DNA of 64,000 bases, from positions 1-64,000 of the forward strand of contig NZ_PGGW01000022.1 of NCBI RefSeq assembly GCF_002794255.1, written 5' to 3'. The notes beneath the pieces were generated by a model, which had not been told where the DNA came from, searched no databases, and was given only the letters and a program-made list of their open reading frames with translations. Shown piece after piece: positions 1 to 9,917 of this stretch. Made by a program: the position numbers and the translations under genes. The stretch is from Streptomyces carminius. GTDB taxonomy: Bacteria; Actinomycetota; Actinomycetes; Streptomycetales; Streptomycetaceae. Each line of letters begins with the position of its first letter. Within the stretch, counting starts at the first letter, position 1.

Positions 1-1259
1 CGCCAGGGGAGTTCGGCGGTGATGGTGGTGGGTCCGCCGGTGGGGGAGTCGAGGAGGAGGAGTCCGTCGACGGAGTCGAGGCGTTCGGTGAGTCCGGACA
101 GTCCGGTGCCGCCTTCGGTGGTGGCGCCGCCGTGGCCGTTGTCGGTGATCTGGATGAGGAGGCGGTCGTCGGTGCGCCAGAGGTCGACGGTGGCGTGGGT
201 GGCGTGGCTGTGTTTGCTGATGTTCTGGAGGAGTTCGGAGACGGTGAAGTAGGCGATGCCTTCGATGGCGGGGGCGGGGCGGGTGGGCAGGTCGGTGGTG
301 ATGGTGGTGGGGACGGTGCAGCGGGCGGCGAGGTTGGACAGGGCGGGGCCCAGGCCGCGGTCGGTGAGGATGGCGGGGTGGATGCCGCGGGCGAGGTCGC
401 GGAGTTCGGCGAGGGCGAGTTTCACTTCGCCGTGGGCCTCGTCGACCATTTTGGCGGCTGTTTCGGGGTCTGCGGGGAGTTTTTCCTTGGCGAGGCCGAG
501 GCCCATGGCGAGGGCGACGAGGCGGGCCTGGGCGCCGTCGTGGAGGTCGCGTTCGATGCGGCGCAGGTCGGCGGAGGCGGTGTCGGTCACCGTCCGCCGG
601 TCCGACTCCAGCTCCGCGATCCGCCGCTCCAACTCGTCCGACGGCGACAGCAGCCCCCGCACCATGGCCCGGTCCGCGAGGGTCAGCCCGCGTGCCAGCC
701 AGGGCAGGACGGGCCAGGCGACGAAGAGGGCGGCGAGGGCGACCGCGAAGGTGGCGGCCCCCCAGGGGAGCCGGACGAAGAAGTAGAGCGCGGTGCGCCA
801 GCCGACCGGGTCCTTCAGCGTCGCCCACAGCCAGGGGAGGAAACCGCCGTACGCCCGGCGCCGGATCGGCGTCGGCTCGTCGATCCGCACGTCCAGCAGC
901 CTCCGCGCCCGGGCCCGCTCCAGCCTGCCCAGCCCGCGGCAGCCGATCAGGCCGAGCGCCAGCACGGGCAGTCCGACCACCGTGACCGACAGCAGCGCGC
1001 CGGAGTAGATCCACACGCTGACGAAGACGAAGCCGGCGAGGTCCACCGGCAGGTTGAGCAGGAGATGCGCGATCTCCTTCCAGGTCCCCGCGGTGAGCGC
1101 GGCCCGTGGCGGCGGCAGCCCGTCGCTCCGCCGGCCCCGGCCGTCCCGCCCGTCGTGGTGGCCGCCGCCGGGCACGGGGCCGGTGGTGTGCCGGGTGCGC
1201 CCGGTGGGCGGCGGATCGCCGTCCCGGACACGGGGGGAGGAGGCAGGGCTCGCGGTCAT
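1..1259 (-). CDS. Two-component sensor histidine kinase (partial, C-terminus cut by window edge)
   Basis: Membrane sensor kinase of the NarL/DesK type (HisKA_3). About 419 residues are visible from ATG at 1257-1259; the frame runs off the left edge without a stop. Residues ~60-110 and ~155-190 contain hydrophobic segments consistent with membrane spans. A dimerisation/phospho-acceptor box RDLHDGAQ puts the phosphorylated histidine at about residue 240. The end carries the ATPase boxes: an N-box-like [15 protein letters not shown], and GLSGLTERL. The family autophosphorylates and passes phosphate to a LuxR/NarL-type response regulator, usually encoded immediately downstream, so probably left of this window. 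It is divergent from nuoA, with a 202-bp intergenic region. The signal sensed cannot be told from the sequence. Confidence 0.9.
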   Translation of the reverse strand, partial: MTASPASSPRVRDGDPPPTGRTRHTTGPVPGGGHHDGRDGRGRRSDGLPPPRAALTAGTWKEIAHLLLNLPVDLAGFVFVSVWIYSGALLSVTVVGLPVLALGLIGCRGLGRLERARARRLLDVRIDEPTPIRRRAYGGFLPWLWATLKDPVGWRTALYFFVRLPWGAATFAVALAALFVAWPVLPWLARGLTLADRAMVRGLLSPSDELERRIAELESDRRTVTDTASADLRRIERDLHDGAQARLVALAMGLGLAKEKLPADPETAAKMVDEAHGEVKLALAELRDLARGIHPAILTDRGLGPALSNLAARCTVPTTITTDLPTRPAPAIEGIAYFTVSELLQNISKHSHATHATVDLWRTDDRLLIQITDNGHGGATTEGGTGLSGLTERLDSVDGLLLLDSPTGGPTTITAELPW

Positions 1260-1316
1260 GGGCCCAGCCTGCCGCGCGCGGGAGCGCGCCGCCATGGGGT
1301 GCGTGGGTGGGCGTGG

Positions 1317-1334
1317 GGTGGGGTTGTCCCCACC
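1317..1334. promoter_or_regulatory. 7-bp inverted repeat between histidine kinase and nuoA; TAGACT -10-like box nearby
   Basis: GGTGGGG-TTGT-CCCCACC is a perfect palindrome lying in the divergent region. TAGACT at 1375-1380 fits a -10 box for the nuo operon, with TSS expected about 75 nt before the nuoA GTG, but no convincing -35 is visible. The palindrome could be an operator or chance structure in GC-rich DNA. Confidence 0.3.
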
Positions 1335-1461
1335 CTCCGGCACACCGGGCGGCCCGGGAGGGCGGCCCAGGGCCTAGACTCCCCTTCCGACTCCTTTTCC
1401 GACTCCTTTCCGGGCGCCGCGACCGATCGCGGACGCGAACACCACAGAGCGAGGGACGGAC

Positions 1462-1833
1462 GTGCCGGACTACTTCCACGGCTACGCGGTCGTCGGACTG
1501 GTCGCGGTCCTCGGGGTGCTCTTCGTGGCCGCGGCCTTCGGCGCCGGGCGGCTGCTGCGGCCGGTGGTGCCGACCCCGGAGAAGCTGCTGACGTACGAGT
1601 GCGGGGTCGACCCCGTCGGCGAGGGCTGGGCCCACACCCAGATCCGCTACTACGTGTACGCCTTCCTCTACGTCGTCTTCGCGGTCGACTCGATCTTCCT
1701 CTTCCCCTGGGCCACGGTCTTCGCCGAGCCCGGCTTCGGCGGAGTGACACTGGTGGAGATGTTCGTCTTCCTCGGCTTCCTGGCCGTGGGGATCCTCTAC
1801 GCCTGGAAGAAGGGCGTGCTGGCATGGACGTGA
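1462..1833 (+). CDS. nuoA: NADH-quinone oxidoreductase-like subunit A
   Basis: 123-residue membrane subunit of a complex I-like proton pump. Three hydrophobic segments are seen: residues ~7-30, ~63-86 and ~95-118. The family signature is present: [11 protein letters not shown], with the conserved cysteine in the first loop, and acidic residues in the second and third helices. The GTG start has GAGGGA five bases upstream. First gene of the nuo operon; its last 10 bases overlap nuoB, suggesting translational coupling. It is short but of normal length for NuoA. There is no gene between it and the divergent kinase. Confidence 0.95.
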   Translation: MPDYFHGYAVVGLVAVLGVLFVAAAFGAGRLLRPVVPTPEKLLTYECGVDPVGEGWAHTQIRYYVYAFLYVVFAVDSIFLFPWATVFAEPGFGGVTLVEMFVFLGFLAVGILYAWKKGVLAWT

Positions 1834-2522
1834 CCCCGGACCCGCACCCGGCCCCGCCCCCCGCCCCGTCCGGCACCCGGAGCCCCGTGGACCTGCCGGA
1901 GCCCCGCCGGCTGGGCGGTCTGGCCCGGCTCGCCCCGGAGCCGATGAAGGTGGTCCTGAACTGGGGCCGCCGCTACAGCCTGTGGGTGTTCAACTTCGGA
2001 CTGGCCTGCTGCGCGATCGAGTTCATCGCCGCGTCGATGTCCCGCCACGACTTCATCCGCCTCGGGGTCATCCCCTTCGCGCCGGGCCCGCGCCAGGCCG
2101 ACCTGATGGTCGTCTCGGGCACCGTCACCGACAAGATGGCCCCGGCGGTGCGGCGGCTGTACGAGCAGATGCCCGAGCCGAAGTACGTGATCTCCTTCGG
2201 GGCCTGCTCCAACTGCGGCGGCCCCTACTGGGACTCGTACTCCGTCACCAAGGGCGTGGACCAGATCATCCCGGTCGACGTCTACGTGCCCGGCTGCCCG
2301 CCGCGCCCGGAGGCACTGCTCCAGGGCATCCTCAAGCTGCAGGAGAAGATCGCCGGCGAGTCGCCGGCCGAGCGCTACGGGCACCGCCCCGGCCGCCGGG
2401 GCGGCCGTCCGGGCGAGCCGTCGACGGCGGCGCTGACCAGCGGCCTGGTCGCACCGCCCCCGGCGGCGGATCCGGCAGCGCCCCCGGCGGCGGATCCGGC
2501 AGCGGGGGAGGGACGCGGGTGA
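1824..2522 (+). CDS. nuoB: NADH-quinone oxidoreductase-like subunit B (N2 cluster subunit)
   Basis: 232-residue peripheral subunit that holds iron-sulfur cluster N2 and passes electrons to quinone. The cluster ligands are present: tandem Cys62-Cys63 (LACCAIEF), Cys128 (GACSNCGG) and Cys158 (VPGCPP), as in typical NuoB. The first ~35 residues and the last ~60 (Pro/Ala/Gly-rich) are low-complexity additions beyond the ~160-180-residue core. It overlaps nuoA by 10 bp and nuoC by 4 bp. In complete complex I this subunit packs against NuoD to form the quinone site; no nuoD is present in this operon. Confidence 0.95.
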   Translation: MDVTPDPHPAPPPAPSGTRSPVDLPEPRRLGGLARLAPEPMKVVLNWGRRYSLWVFNFGLACCAIEFIAASMSRHDFIRLGVIPFAPGPRQADLMVVSGTVTDKMAPAVRRLYEQMPEPKYVISFGACSNCGGPYWDSYSVTKGVDQIIPVDVYVPGCPPRPEALLQGILKLQEKIAGESPAERYGHRPGRRGGRPGEPSTAALTSGLVAPPPAADPAAPPAADPAAGEGRG

Positions 2523-3640
2523 CCGGCTGGCTGCCCCGTCCGCCCGAGGAACTCTTCGGCGCGGGCGCCACCGCTTCGCAGGCGTACGAGCTGCTGACCG
2601 TCGAGGTGCCCGCCGAACGCTGGACCGGGGCGCTGACGACCGCCCGCGACGAGCTGGGCTGCACCTACTTCGACTGGCTCAGCGCCGTGGACGAGCCGGA
2701 CGCCGGCCTCGCCGTCTGCGCGCACCTGGCCGCGCTGGGCACTCCCGTGCGGCGGCTGCTGCTGCGCACCACCGTGCCGCACGGGGCGCCCGAACTGTCC
2801 ACCGCCACCGGGGTGTACGCCGGGGCGGCCTGGCACGAGCGGGAGACGCACGAGATGTTCGGCGTCGTCTTCACCGGCCATCCGGGTCTGACACCCCTGC
2901 TGCTCCCCGACGGCTTCGAGGGGCACCCGCTGCGCAAGGACTTCGTGCTGGCGGCCCGGGTCGCCAAGGCGTGGCCGGGCGCCAAGGAGCCGGGGGAGTC
3001 CGGCACGGGCGGCCCGAAGCGGCGGCAGACGCTGCCGCCCGGGGTGCCCGATCCCAACGAGTGGGGCCCGCTCAAGGGGCAGCTTCCGCCCGGTCCCGCC
3101 CGTCCGGCCCGCCGTCGCGCGGCAGCCGCCGCGGACCCGGCGGGCGGGGCCGGGGGCTCGGGGGCGCCCGGTGAGCGGCGACCGCGCCGGGCGCGCAGCG
3201 CGAGCGCCGGATCGGCCAGTCAGCGGGCCGCGGCCGAGACCGCCGGAACGGCCGCCGGGGAGCAGGCCGCCGAAGAGGGGGCCGCCCCGGCGGAGCGCCC
3301 CGCCCGTCCGCCCCGCCGGGCCGCGGCCGAGCCGGGCCGCCGCAGTACGGACGCGCCCTGGCTCAAGCCGCCCGCCGGGACGGCGGTCCCGGACGAGACG
3401 GCCTCGGGGAAGACCTCGGACGAGACCTCGGACGAGGCGGCCCGCCGGGTGCGGGAGACGGACGGACGGGCCGGTGCCCCGCTCGCCGAGGGCGGCGGCG
3501 CATCGGTCGCGAACGCCCCCGGAAGCACCGGCGAGGCCGGTACCGGCAGCGAGACCGGTACCGGCGGCACGAAGAAGGAAGCGGGTACGGACACGGACCC
3601 GGACACCGGCCGGGACGGGACGACAGGAGACGGCACCTGA
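2519..3640 (+). CDS. nuoC: NADH-quinone oxidoreductase-like subunit C with long disordered C-terminal tail
   Basis: 373 residues. The 30-kDa-subunit signature is at residues ~107-141: [15 protein letters not shown] and HPLRKDF. The folded NuoC core ends near residue 150; some 200 residues follow that are rich in Ala, Pro, Arg, Glu, Gly and Thr with no recognisable domain. NuoC normally joins the peripheral arm with NuoD, to which it is fused in some bacteria. Here the tail is followed directly by nuoH, so nuoD is missing where it would be expected. The GTG start overlaps the nuoB stop and the stop overlaps the nuoH ATG by one base. The tail's function is unknown. Confidence 0.9.
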   Translation: MTGWLPRPPEELFGAGATASQAYELLTVEVPAERWTGALTTARDELGCTYFDWLSAVDEPDAGLAVCAHLAALGTPVRRLLLRTTVPHGAPELSTATGVYAGAAWHERETHEMFGVVFTGHPGLTPLLLPDGFEGHPLRKDFVLAARVAKAWPGAKEPGESGTGGPKRRQTLPPGVPDPNEWGPLKGQLPPGPARPARRRAAAAADPAGGAGGSGAPGERRPRRARSASAGSASQRAAAETAGTAAGEQAAEEGAAPAERPARPPRRAAAEPGRRSTDAPWLKPPAGTAVPDETASGKTSDETSDEAARRVRETDGRAGAPLAEGGGASVANAPGSTGEAGTGSETGTGGTKKEAGTDTDPDTGRDGTTGDGT

Positions 3641-4599
3641 TGGACGTGCTCGACGTCGCCTGGCGGCTGCTGGCCGTCCTGCTCGCCTTCCTCACCCTGC
3701 CCCTGCTGGTGGGTCAGACCGAGCACAAGGTCATGGCCCACATGCAGGGCCGGGTCGGCCCGATGTACGCGGGCGGCTTCCACGGCTGGGCCCAGCTCGT
3801 CGCCGACGGTGTGAAGTTCGCCCAGAAGGAGGACATCGTCCCGGCGGGCGCCGACCGCAGGATCTTCCAGCTCGCACCGGCCGTCGCCCTCATCCCCTAC
3901 CTCCTGGTGCTGATCGCGATCCCCGTCGGGCCGGACGGCATGGTCGGCCAGGCGATCGACGCGGGGATCTTCTTCGTCCTGGCCGTGATGGGCGTCGGGG
4001 TGCTCGGCTCGCTGATGGGCGGCTGGGCCTCGGCCAACAAGTTCTCCCTGCTGGGCGGGCTGCGCACGGCCGCCCAGCTCATGGCGTACGAGCTGCCGCT
4101 GCTGCTGGCCGCCGCCTCCGTCGCCATGGCCGCGGGCACCGTCTCGCTGCCCGGCATCCTGGACGCGTTCGAGTGGTGGTGGGTGCCGTGGCAGCTGGTC
4201 GGCGCCGCGGTCTTCTTCACGGCCGGACTCGCCGAGCTCCAGCGTCCGCCCTTCGACGCGCCCGTCGCCGACTCCGAGATCATCTTCGGTGCCTACACCG
4301 AGTACACCGGTCTGCGCTTCGCGCTCTTCCTGCTCGCCGAGTACGCGGGCATCGTCGTGCTGTGCGCCCTGACCACCGTGCTGTTCCTCGGCGGCTGGCA
4401 CGGGCCGTGGGCCGGTGAGCTCGGCTGGCTGTGGACGCTGCTGAAGACGGCCGCCCTGGCCTTCGTCGTCATCTGGCTGCGGGTGAGCTATCCGCGGCTG
4501 CGCGAGGACCAGCTCCAGCGGCTCGCCTGGACGGTGCTCGTCCCCCTCGCCCTGGCGCAGATCGCGCTCACCGGCGTCGTGAAGGTGGTGATCCAGTAA
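3640..4599 (+). CDS. nuoH: NADH-quinone oxidoreductase-like subunit H
   Basis: 319-residue membrane subunit that, in complex I, forms the quinone access chamber and links the peripheral and membrane arms. About eight hydrophobic segments are visible. Family landmarks: [14 protein letters not shown] after the first helix, the KEDIVP loop, and the conserved acidic loop [16 protein letters not shown]. Length is slightly short of E. coli NuoH (325). ATG overlaps the nuoC stop by one base and its stop overlaps nuoI by one base, so it is surely translated as part of the operon. Confidence 0.95.
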   Translation: MDVLDVAWRLLAVLLAFLTLPLLVGQTEHKVMAHMQGRVGPMYAGGFHGWAQLVADGVKFAQKEDIVPAGADRRIFQLAPAVALIPYLLVLIAIPVGPDGMVGQAIDAGIFFVLAVMGVGVLGSLMGGWASANKFSLLGGLRTAAQLMAYELPLLLAAASVAMAAGTVSLPGILDAFEWWWVPWQLVGAAVFFTAGLAELQRPPFDAPVADSEIIFGAYTEYTGLRFALFLLAEYAGIVVLCALTTVLFLGGWHGPWAGELGWLWTLLKTAALAFVVIWLRVSYPRLREDQLQRLAWTVLVPLALAQIALTGVVKVVIQ

Positions 4600-5192
4600 T
4601 GGCCGTACCCGGCAGCGGCCTGGCCAAGGGCCTGGCCGTCACCCTGCGCACCATGACCCGGCGCTCGGTCACCGCGCACTATCCGGACGTCCAGCCCGAA
4701 CTGCCGCCCCGCAGCCGCGGGGTGATCGGGCTGTTCGAGGAGAACTGCACGGTGTGCATGCTGTGCGCCCGGGAGTGCCCCGACTGGTGCATCTACATCG
4801 ACTCCCACAAGGAGACGGTGCCGCCCGCCGCGCCCGGGGGCCGCGAGCGCAGCCGCAACGTCCTGGACCGCTTCGCCATCGACTTCTCCCTCTGCATGTA
4901 CTGCGGCATCTGCGTCGAGGTCTGCCCCTTCGACGCGCTGTTCTGGTCGCCGGAGTTCGAGTACGCCGAGACCGACATCCGCGAGCTCACCCATGAACGC
5001 GACCGGCTGCGCGAGTGGATGTGGACGGTGCCCGCGCCGCCGCCGCTGGACCCGGCGGCCGAGGAGCCCAAGGAGCTCGCCGCCGCCCGCAAGGCCGCCG
5101 CGAAGCCGGCGGCCGCGGGACCGGCCGCCGCCGGGCAGGCCGGGCAGCCGGGCCGGCCCACGGCGGAGCCGCCCCGGGAGGACGACGCGTGA
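4599..5192 (+). CDS. nuoI: NADH-quinone oxidoreductase-like subunit I (2x[4Fe-4S] ferredoxin)
   Basis: 197 residues. Two ferredoxin motifs carry the N6a/N6b clusters: Cys50/53/56/60 ([12 protein letters not shown]) and Cys99/102/105/109 ([12 protein letters not shown]). The N-terminal ~40 residues include the amphipathic piece that docks on NuoH. A ~55-residue Ala/Pro/Lys tail follows the core. It is the outermost peripheral electron carrier encoded here: NuoE, NuoF and NuoG, which would bring electrons from NADH, are not in the operon, so the electron donor could be a ferredoxin-type or another NADH module encoded elsewhere (inference). Confidence 0.95.
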   Translation: MAVPGSGLAKGLAVTLRTMTRRSVTAHYPDVQPELPPRSRGVIGLFEENCTVCMLCARECPDWCIYIDSHKETVPPAAPGGRERSRNVLDRFAIDFSLCMYCGICVEVCPFDALFWSPEFEYAETDIRELTHERDRLREWMWTVPAPPPLDPAAEEPKELAAARKAAAKPAAAGPAAAGQAGQPGRPTAEPPREDDA

Positions 5193-5809
5193 ACGCCGCC
5201 GTACGGCTCGCCGCCGGACACCCCGGCTTCCTGTCGCCCACCGGAGTGGAGATCGTCTTCCTCCTCGTCGGCCTGGTCACCCTGGGCGCCGCCGTCGCCA
5301 CCGTCACCAGCCGGCAGCTCGTCCACGCCGCGCTGTGGCTGGTGGTGGCGCTCGGCGGGATCGCGATGGAGTACCTGCTGCTGTCCGCCGAGTTCATCGC
5401 CTGGGTGCAGGTGCTGATCTACGTCGGCTCCGTCGTCGTCCTCCTCCTCTTCGGCCTGATGCTCACCAGGGCACCCATCGGCCGCTCGCCGGACGCCGAC
5501 TCCGGCAACCGCCCCGTCGCCCTCGCGGTCGCCGGCGCGGCGGCCGTCACCCTGGTCACCGTCGTCGTGGACGCCTTCCGCACCACCTGGATCGACCTGG
5601 ACACCGGCGGCCCGCAGGGCACCACCCGCGTCACCGGGGAGGTCCTCTTCAGACACTGGGTGCTCCCCTTCGAGGCGCTCTCCGTCCTCCTGCTCGCCGC
5701 GCTCGTCGGCGCGATCGTCCTGTCCCGCCGGACGGACGGCCCGCCGGACGACGGTGCGGACGACGGTACGGACGGCGGACCGCGCGGCGAGAAGACCGGA
5801 GGGCGCTGA
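5189..5809 (+). CDS. nuoJ: NADH-quinone oxidoreductase-like subunit J
   Basis: 206-residue membrane subunit with five hydrophobic segments. The conserved third-helix region is recognisable around residues 62-90: [20 protein letters not shown], typical of NuoJ, which contains the pi-bulge used in coupling. The C-terminal ~30 residues are Asp/Gly-rich and soluble. GTG start overlaps the nuoI stop; the stop overlaps nuoK ATG by one base. Confidence 0.95.
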   Translation: MNAAVRLAAGHPGFLSPTGVEIVFLLVGLVTLGAAVATVTSRQLVHAALWLVVALGGIAMEYLLLSAEFIAWVQVLIYVGSVVVLLLFGLMLTRAPIGRSPDADSGNRPVALAVAGAAAVTLVTVVVDAFRTTWIDLDTGGPQGTTRVTGEVLFRHWVLPFEALSVLLLAALVGAIVLSRRTDGPPDDGADDGTDGGPRGEKTGGR

Positions 5810-6240
5810 TGCACCTCGCCTACCCCGCCGTCCTCGCCGCGCTGCTGTTCTGCACCGGTCTGTACGGCGTCCTCGCCCGGCGCAACGCGATCCTCGTCCT
5901 GATGTCGGTCGAGCTGATGCTCAACGCCGTCAACCTCAACCTCGTCGCCTTCGACGTCTGGCTGCGCGACACCCTCCACGCGGGCCAGGCCCTCACCCTC
6001 TTCACCATCGCCGTCGCCGCCGCCGAGATCGGCATCGGCCTGGCCATCGTGCTGCTCGTCCACCGCACCCGCGGCACCTCCCACATCGACCGGCTCCGCG
6101 CCCTCGCCGAGACGGCGGAGACGTCCGACGCGTCCGACGCGTCCGACGCGTCCGACGCGTCCGATACGTCAGAGACAGCCGACGAGCACCCCGGGAAGAC
6201 CGCCGACACGCGCCTGACCAGGGGAGAGGCCACCGCGTGA
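5809..6240 (+). CDS. nuoK: NADH-quinone oxidoreductase-like subunit K with tandem-repeat tail
   Basis: 143 residues. The NuoK core (three helices) is residues 1-~88, with the conserved glutamates in [12 protein letters not shown] and [10 protein letters not shown]. The usual family length is ~100 residues; here a ~50-residue hydrophilic tail follows, encoded in part by a 9-bp tandem repeat (see separate entry) that gives Asp-Ala-Ser units. Overlaps nuoL by four bases. The tail is likely cytoplasmic and dispensable, but this is inference. Confidence 0.95.
   Translation: MHLAYPAVLAALLFCTGLYGVLARRNAILVLMSVELMLNAVNLNLVAFDVWLRDTLHAGQALTLFTIAVAAAEIGIGLAIVLLVHRTRGTSHIDRLRALAETAETSDASDASDASDASDTSETADEHPGKTADTRLTRGEATA
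6124..6168 (+). repeat. 9-bp in-frame tandem repeat in nuoK
   Basis: TCCGACGCG is repeated four times exactly, followed by a fifth diverged copy TCCGATACG. Because the unit is a multiple of three, gains or losses change the SDA repeat number of the NuoK tail without changing frame. Confidence 0.9.
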
Positions 6241-8309
6241 CCACCACGACCCTCGCCGTCCTCGTTCCGCTGCTGCCCTTCCTCGGCGCGCTCGCCGGAC
6301 TCCTCCTCGGCCGCCGCGCCCCCGGCTACGTCCGCCCCCTGGCCGTCCTGCCCACCGTCACCTCGGCCGTGCTCGCGGCCGTCCTCGCCGTGCGCCAGGG
6401 CGGCGAGGACGCCCTGACCGCCGCCACCCGGCTCACCCCGACCGGCAACACCGCCCTGCCCGTCGACCTCGCCTTCCACCTCGACGGCTTCGCCGTCCTG
6501 GTCGCGGTCCTGGTCGGGTTCGTCGCGTCCGGTGTGCAGCTCTACTCCACCGGCTACCTGCGCGACGACCCGCGCTACCCCTCCTACGCCGCGCTGGTCT
6601 CCCTGTTCACCTCCGCGATGCTGCTGGTCGTCTACAGCGACGACCTGATCGTGCTGCTGGTCGGCTGGGAGGTCATGGGCATCTGCTCGTACTTCCTGGT
6701 CGGCCACTACTGGGAGACCGCCGCCGCCCGGTCCGCCTCCCTCAAGGCCTTCCTGGTCACCAAGCTCGGCGACGTGCCGTTCGTCATCGGCATCCTGGCA
6801 CTGGCCTCCGAGGCCGGGACGTTCCGCATCAGCACGGTCGTCACCCGGCTCACCTCCCCGTTGGCCTCCTTCGAGCTGGAGCACCCCACCGTCATCGCGC
6901 TGCTGCTGCTCGCCGGGGTGGCGGGCAAGTCCGCGCAGTTCCCGCTGCACGGCTGGCTGCCGGACGCGATGGCGGGCCCGACCCCGGTCTCCGCGCTGAT
7001 CCACGCCGCCACCATGGTCGCCGCCGGTGTCTACTTCGTCGCCCGGCTGCTGCCCGTCTTCACCGCCTCCACGGCCGCACTGGCAGTCCTGGCCGCGCTG
7101 GCCGCCGTCACCATGACCGGCTCGGCGCTCGCCGCGCTCGCCCAGGACGACATCAAGCGCGTCCTGGCCTGGTCCACCGTCGGCCAGCTCGGCTACATGT
7201 TCGGGGCGCTGGCCGTCGGCGACCGCGGCGCCGCCGTCTTCCACCTGATCTCGCACGGCGTGTTCAAGGCGCTGCTCTTCCTCGCCGCGGGCGTGGTCAT
7301 CCACGCGGCCGGCACGAACTCCCTGGCCGCCATGGGCCGCATGTCCGGCCTGGCGGGGCGGGTGCCCGACGCCTACTGGACGATGACCGTCGCCCTGCTG
7401 GCGCTGGCCGCCGTACCGCCCTTCGCGGGCTTCTTCTCCAAGGAGGCCGTCCTCGGCGCCGCCGAGCACGCCGCCACCGGTTCCGCCGCCGGGGGCCACG
7501 CCGTACCGGCCGCCGTGGGCTGGACGGTCCTGTTCGCCGGGCTGCTGACCGCCCTGCTCACCGCCGCGTACGCCGCCCGGCTGTGGCTGCTGGCCTTCCA
7601 CGGCCGCGGCGACCGGGCGCCCGACCACGGACGGCAGCCGGCCGCCGTGAACACCGTCCTGTGGGCGCTGGCCGGGCCCACCATCGTCCTCGGACTGCTC
7701 CACGGCGCCCTGCCCGACTGGTTCGACGGCGGCTCCCTCGCCCCCACCCTCACCACCGCCGTCCTGGCCACCGGGCTGGCCGCCGCCGGGGCCGTGGTCA
7801 TGTACGCCGCCTGGCGGCACACCAGGGCGGGGGCGGCCGTACCGCTCGGCGCGGTCGCCGCCCACCCGTCGGCCGAGCCCGCGGCCCTCCCGCCGCCCGG
7901 CCACCACCCCTCACCGGGGCGCTCCGCGCCGCAGTTCTCGACCTCCGAGGCCGAGGCCATCGCCACCCACCGGGCGGCCTACGGCGACATCGCCGCCGCC
8001 GACGACCCGGCCGACCCCGGCCGCGTCCTGCTCGGCCCGCTGCACCGCCACGCCGCCCGCGGCTTCCACCTCGACACGGTGTACGCGGCGGTCGCCGTAC
8101 GCCCCGCGCGGGCCGCCGCCCGCCTCGTCCGCTTCCTCGACCGCGAGGTCGTCGACACCTACGTCAGCGGCGCGGGCGGTACGGCCCGGCTGCTCGGGGC
8201 GGCCGTGCGCCGCGCCCAGACCGGCAACGTGCAGACGTATCTGAGCGTGCTGCTCGCCGCCTCCCTCGTCCTGGCCGTGGCCGCCGCCCTCGTCGCCGCC
8301 GGAGCGTGA
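6237..8309 (+). CDS. nuoL: NADH-quinone oxidoreductase-like subunit L (antiporter-like)
   Basis: 690-residue antiporter-like proton-pumping subunit, about the usual NuoL length. Many hydrophobic segments. Key polar residues of the channel are present: the Glu in [18 protein letters not shown] (helix 5), Lys in [17 protein letters not shown] with its histidine, and Lys in [19 protein letters not shown]. The C-terminal ~150 residues include a long amphipathic region (consistent with the lateral helix) before a last hydrophobic helix. GTG start overlaps nuoK by four bases; nuoM begins three bases after its stop. Confidence 0.95.
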   Translation: MTTTTLAVLVPLLPFLGALAGLLLGRRAPGYVRPLAVLPTVTSAVLAAVLAVRQGGEDALTAATRLTPTGNTALPVDLAFHLDGFAVLVAVLVGFVASGVQLYSTGYLRDDPRYPSYAALVSLFTSAMLLVVYSDDLIVLLVGWEVMGICSYFLVGHYWETAAARSASLKAFLVTKLGDVPFVIGILALASEAGTFRISTVVTRLTSPLASFELEHPTVIALLLLAGVAGKSAQFPLHGWLPDAMAGPTPVSALIHAATMVAAGVYFVARLLPVFTASTAALAVLAALAAVTMTGSALAALAQDDIKRVLAWSTVGQLGYMFGALAVGDRGAAVFHLISHGVFKALLFLAAGVVIHAAGTNSLAAMGRMSGLAGRVPDAYWTMTVALLALAAVPPFAGFFSKEAVLGAAEHAATGSAAGGHAVPAAVGWTVLFAGLLTALLTAAYAARLWLLAFHGRGDRAPDHGRQPAAVNTVLWALAGPTIVLGLLHGALPDWFDGGSLAPTLTTAVLATGLAAAGAVVMYAAWRHTRAGAAVPLGAVAAHPSAEPAALPPPGHHPSPGRSAPQFSTSEAEAIATHRAAYGDIAAADDPADPGRVLLGPLHRHAARGFHLDTVYAAVAVRPARAAARLVRFLDREVVDTYVSGAGGTARLLGAAVRRAQTGNVQTYLSVLLAASLVLAVAAALVAAGA

Positions 8310-8312
8310 CCA

Positions 8313-9917
8313 GTGAACCCCGTCAACGGCCTCCTCGGCGACACCGCGCTCCAGCTCCTCCTGCTGGCCGTCGTCGCCCTCCCGCTGCTCGGCGCGGTCG
8401 CCGCCCTGCTGCCCGCCCCGCCCGGGCTGCGGGGCCGCGATCCCGGACAGGCGGTGCTGCGCCACGGCACCACCGTCACCGGCGCCGTCCTGGCCGCCGC
8501 GCTGCTCCTGCTGCTCGGCTTCGACCACGACCGCCCCGGCACCATGCAGGCCACCACCGACATCGGCTGGATCCCGGCGCTGGACGTCCGCCTCCACTTC
8601 GGCGTGGACGGCATCTCGCTGCCGCTGGTGGTGCTGACCGCGCTGCTGTCCTTCCTGTGCGCGCTGTACACCCGCCACCGGATGCCCGCCGGTCCGCGCC
8701 CGGCGGCGTTCGTCGCGCTGCTGCTGGTCCTGGAGGCCGGCACGCTGGCGACCTTCGCGGCCCTGGACCTGATGGTGTTCTTCCTCGCCTTCGAGATGGT
8801 CCTGATCCCGATGTACTTCCTGATCGCCCGCTGGGGCGGCGGGGACCGGGAGGCGGCGGCCCGGAAGTTCGTCCTGTTCACCCTGCTCGGCTCCGTGGTG
8901 ATGCTGCTCGGGCTGCTGCTGCTCGGCCTGACCGCGCCCGGCGGCCCCACCTTCGACATGACCGTGCTCGCGGCGAACCACGGCCGGGGGGTGAGCCACT
9001 CCGTCCAGCTCCTGGCCGCCCTCGCCATCGGGGCCGGCCTGGCGGTCAAGACACCGATGTGGCCGCTGCACAGCTGGCTGCCGGACGCCCACACCGCGGC
9101 CCCGACCGTCGGCTCGGTCCTGCTGGCGGGCGTCCTGCTGAAGATGGGCACCTACGGCCTGGTCCGCATCGTGCTGCCCATGGCCCCCGACGGCATCCAC
9201 ACCCTGGCCCCCTATCTGGGCGCGTTCGCCGTCACCGGCATCGTCTACGGATCGCTGGCCTGCCTCTTCCTCGCCCGGCGCGGCAACGGCGGCGACCTCA
9301 AGCGGCTCATCGCCTACTCCTCCGTGGGCCACATGGGCTTCGTACTGCTGGGCATCGCCACCCTCACCCGCGCCGGGGTCAACGGCGCGCTGTTCGCCAA
9401 CATCGCGCACGGGCTGATCACCGGCCTGCTGTTCTTCCTCGTCGGCGGTATCAGGGAGCGCACCGGCACCACCGATCTGGACCGGCTCTCGCCGGACGCC
9501 GGCGGCGCGGCACTGTACGGGCGCGCCCCCCGGCTGGGCGGGCTGCTGGCCTTCGGCGCGGTGGCCTCGCTGGGGCTGCCGGGGCTGGCCGGGTTCTGGG
9601 GGGAGATGCTCGCCCTGCTCGGCTCGTACCACCCCGCGGACGGGCTCAGCCGCCCGGCGTACCTGGTGTTCATGGCCGTGGCCGCCTTCGGCACCCTGCT
9701 GACCGCCGCCTATCTGCTGGTGGTGGTGCGCCGGGTGTGCATGGGGCGGCCGCCGGCCTCCGGTGCCACCCTCGCGCTCACCGACGTGCGCGCCCACGAG
9801 TTCGCCGCCTGGCTCCCGCTCGTCGTCCTCACCGTCCTGGCCGGACTGTGGCCCGCGCTCCTCCTCGGGCTGACCGAACCGGCCGTGCAGACCCTCCTGC
9901 CGGGAGTCAGCCGATGA
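8313..9917 (+). CDS. nuoM: NADH-quinone oxidoreductase-like subunit M (antiporter-like)
   Basis: 534 residues, normal NuoM length. Antiporter-like channel residues are visible: Glu in FLAFEMVLIPMYFLI, Lys in AVKTPMWPLHSWLPDAHT, and Lys in GDLKRLIAYSSVGHMGFV. About 14 hydrophobic segments. GTG start at 8313; stop overlaps nuoN ATG by four bases. Works with L and N as the distal proton-translocating half of the membrane arm. Confidence 0.95.
   Translation: MNPVNGLLGDTALQLLLLAVVALPLLGAVAALLPAPPGLRGRDPGQAVLRHGTTVTGAVLAAALLLLLGFDHDRPGTMQATTDIGWIPALDVRLHFGVDGISLPLVVLTALLSFLCALYTRHRMPAGPRPAAFVALLLVLEAGTLATFAALDLMVFFLAFEMVLIPMYFLIARWGGGDREAAARKFVLFTLLGSVVMLLGLLLLGLTAPGGPTFDMTVLAANHGRGVSHSVQLLAALAIGAGLAVKTPMWPLHSWLPDAHTAAPTVGSVLLAGVLLKMGTYGLVRIVLPMAPDGIHTLAPYLGAFAVTGIVYGSLACLFLARRGNGGDLKRLIAYSSVGHMGFVLLGIATLTRAGVNGALFANIAHGLITGLLFFLVGGIRERTGTTDLDRLSPDAGGAALYGRAPRLGGLLAFGAVASLGLPGLAGFWGEMLALLGSYHPADGLSRPAYLVFMAVAAFGTLLTAAYLLVVVRRVCMGRPPASGATLALTDVRAHEFAAWLPLVVLTVLAGLWPALLLGLTEPAVQTLLPGVSR

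Noticed and set aside
132..1823. Plus-strand frame running from the kinase region into nuoB
   Set aside because: It lies opposite the histidine kinase and across the intergenic region; NuoB similarity begins only after ATG 1824.
6124..6168. CRISPR-like array in nuoK
   Set aside because: The repeats are 9-bp coding units without spacers. No CRISPR array or cas gene was seen in the window.
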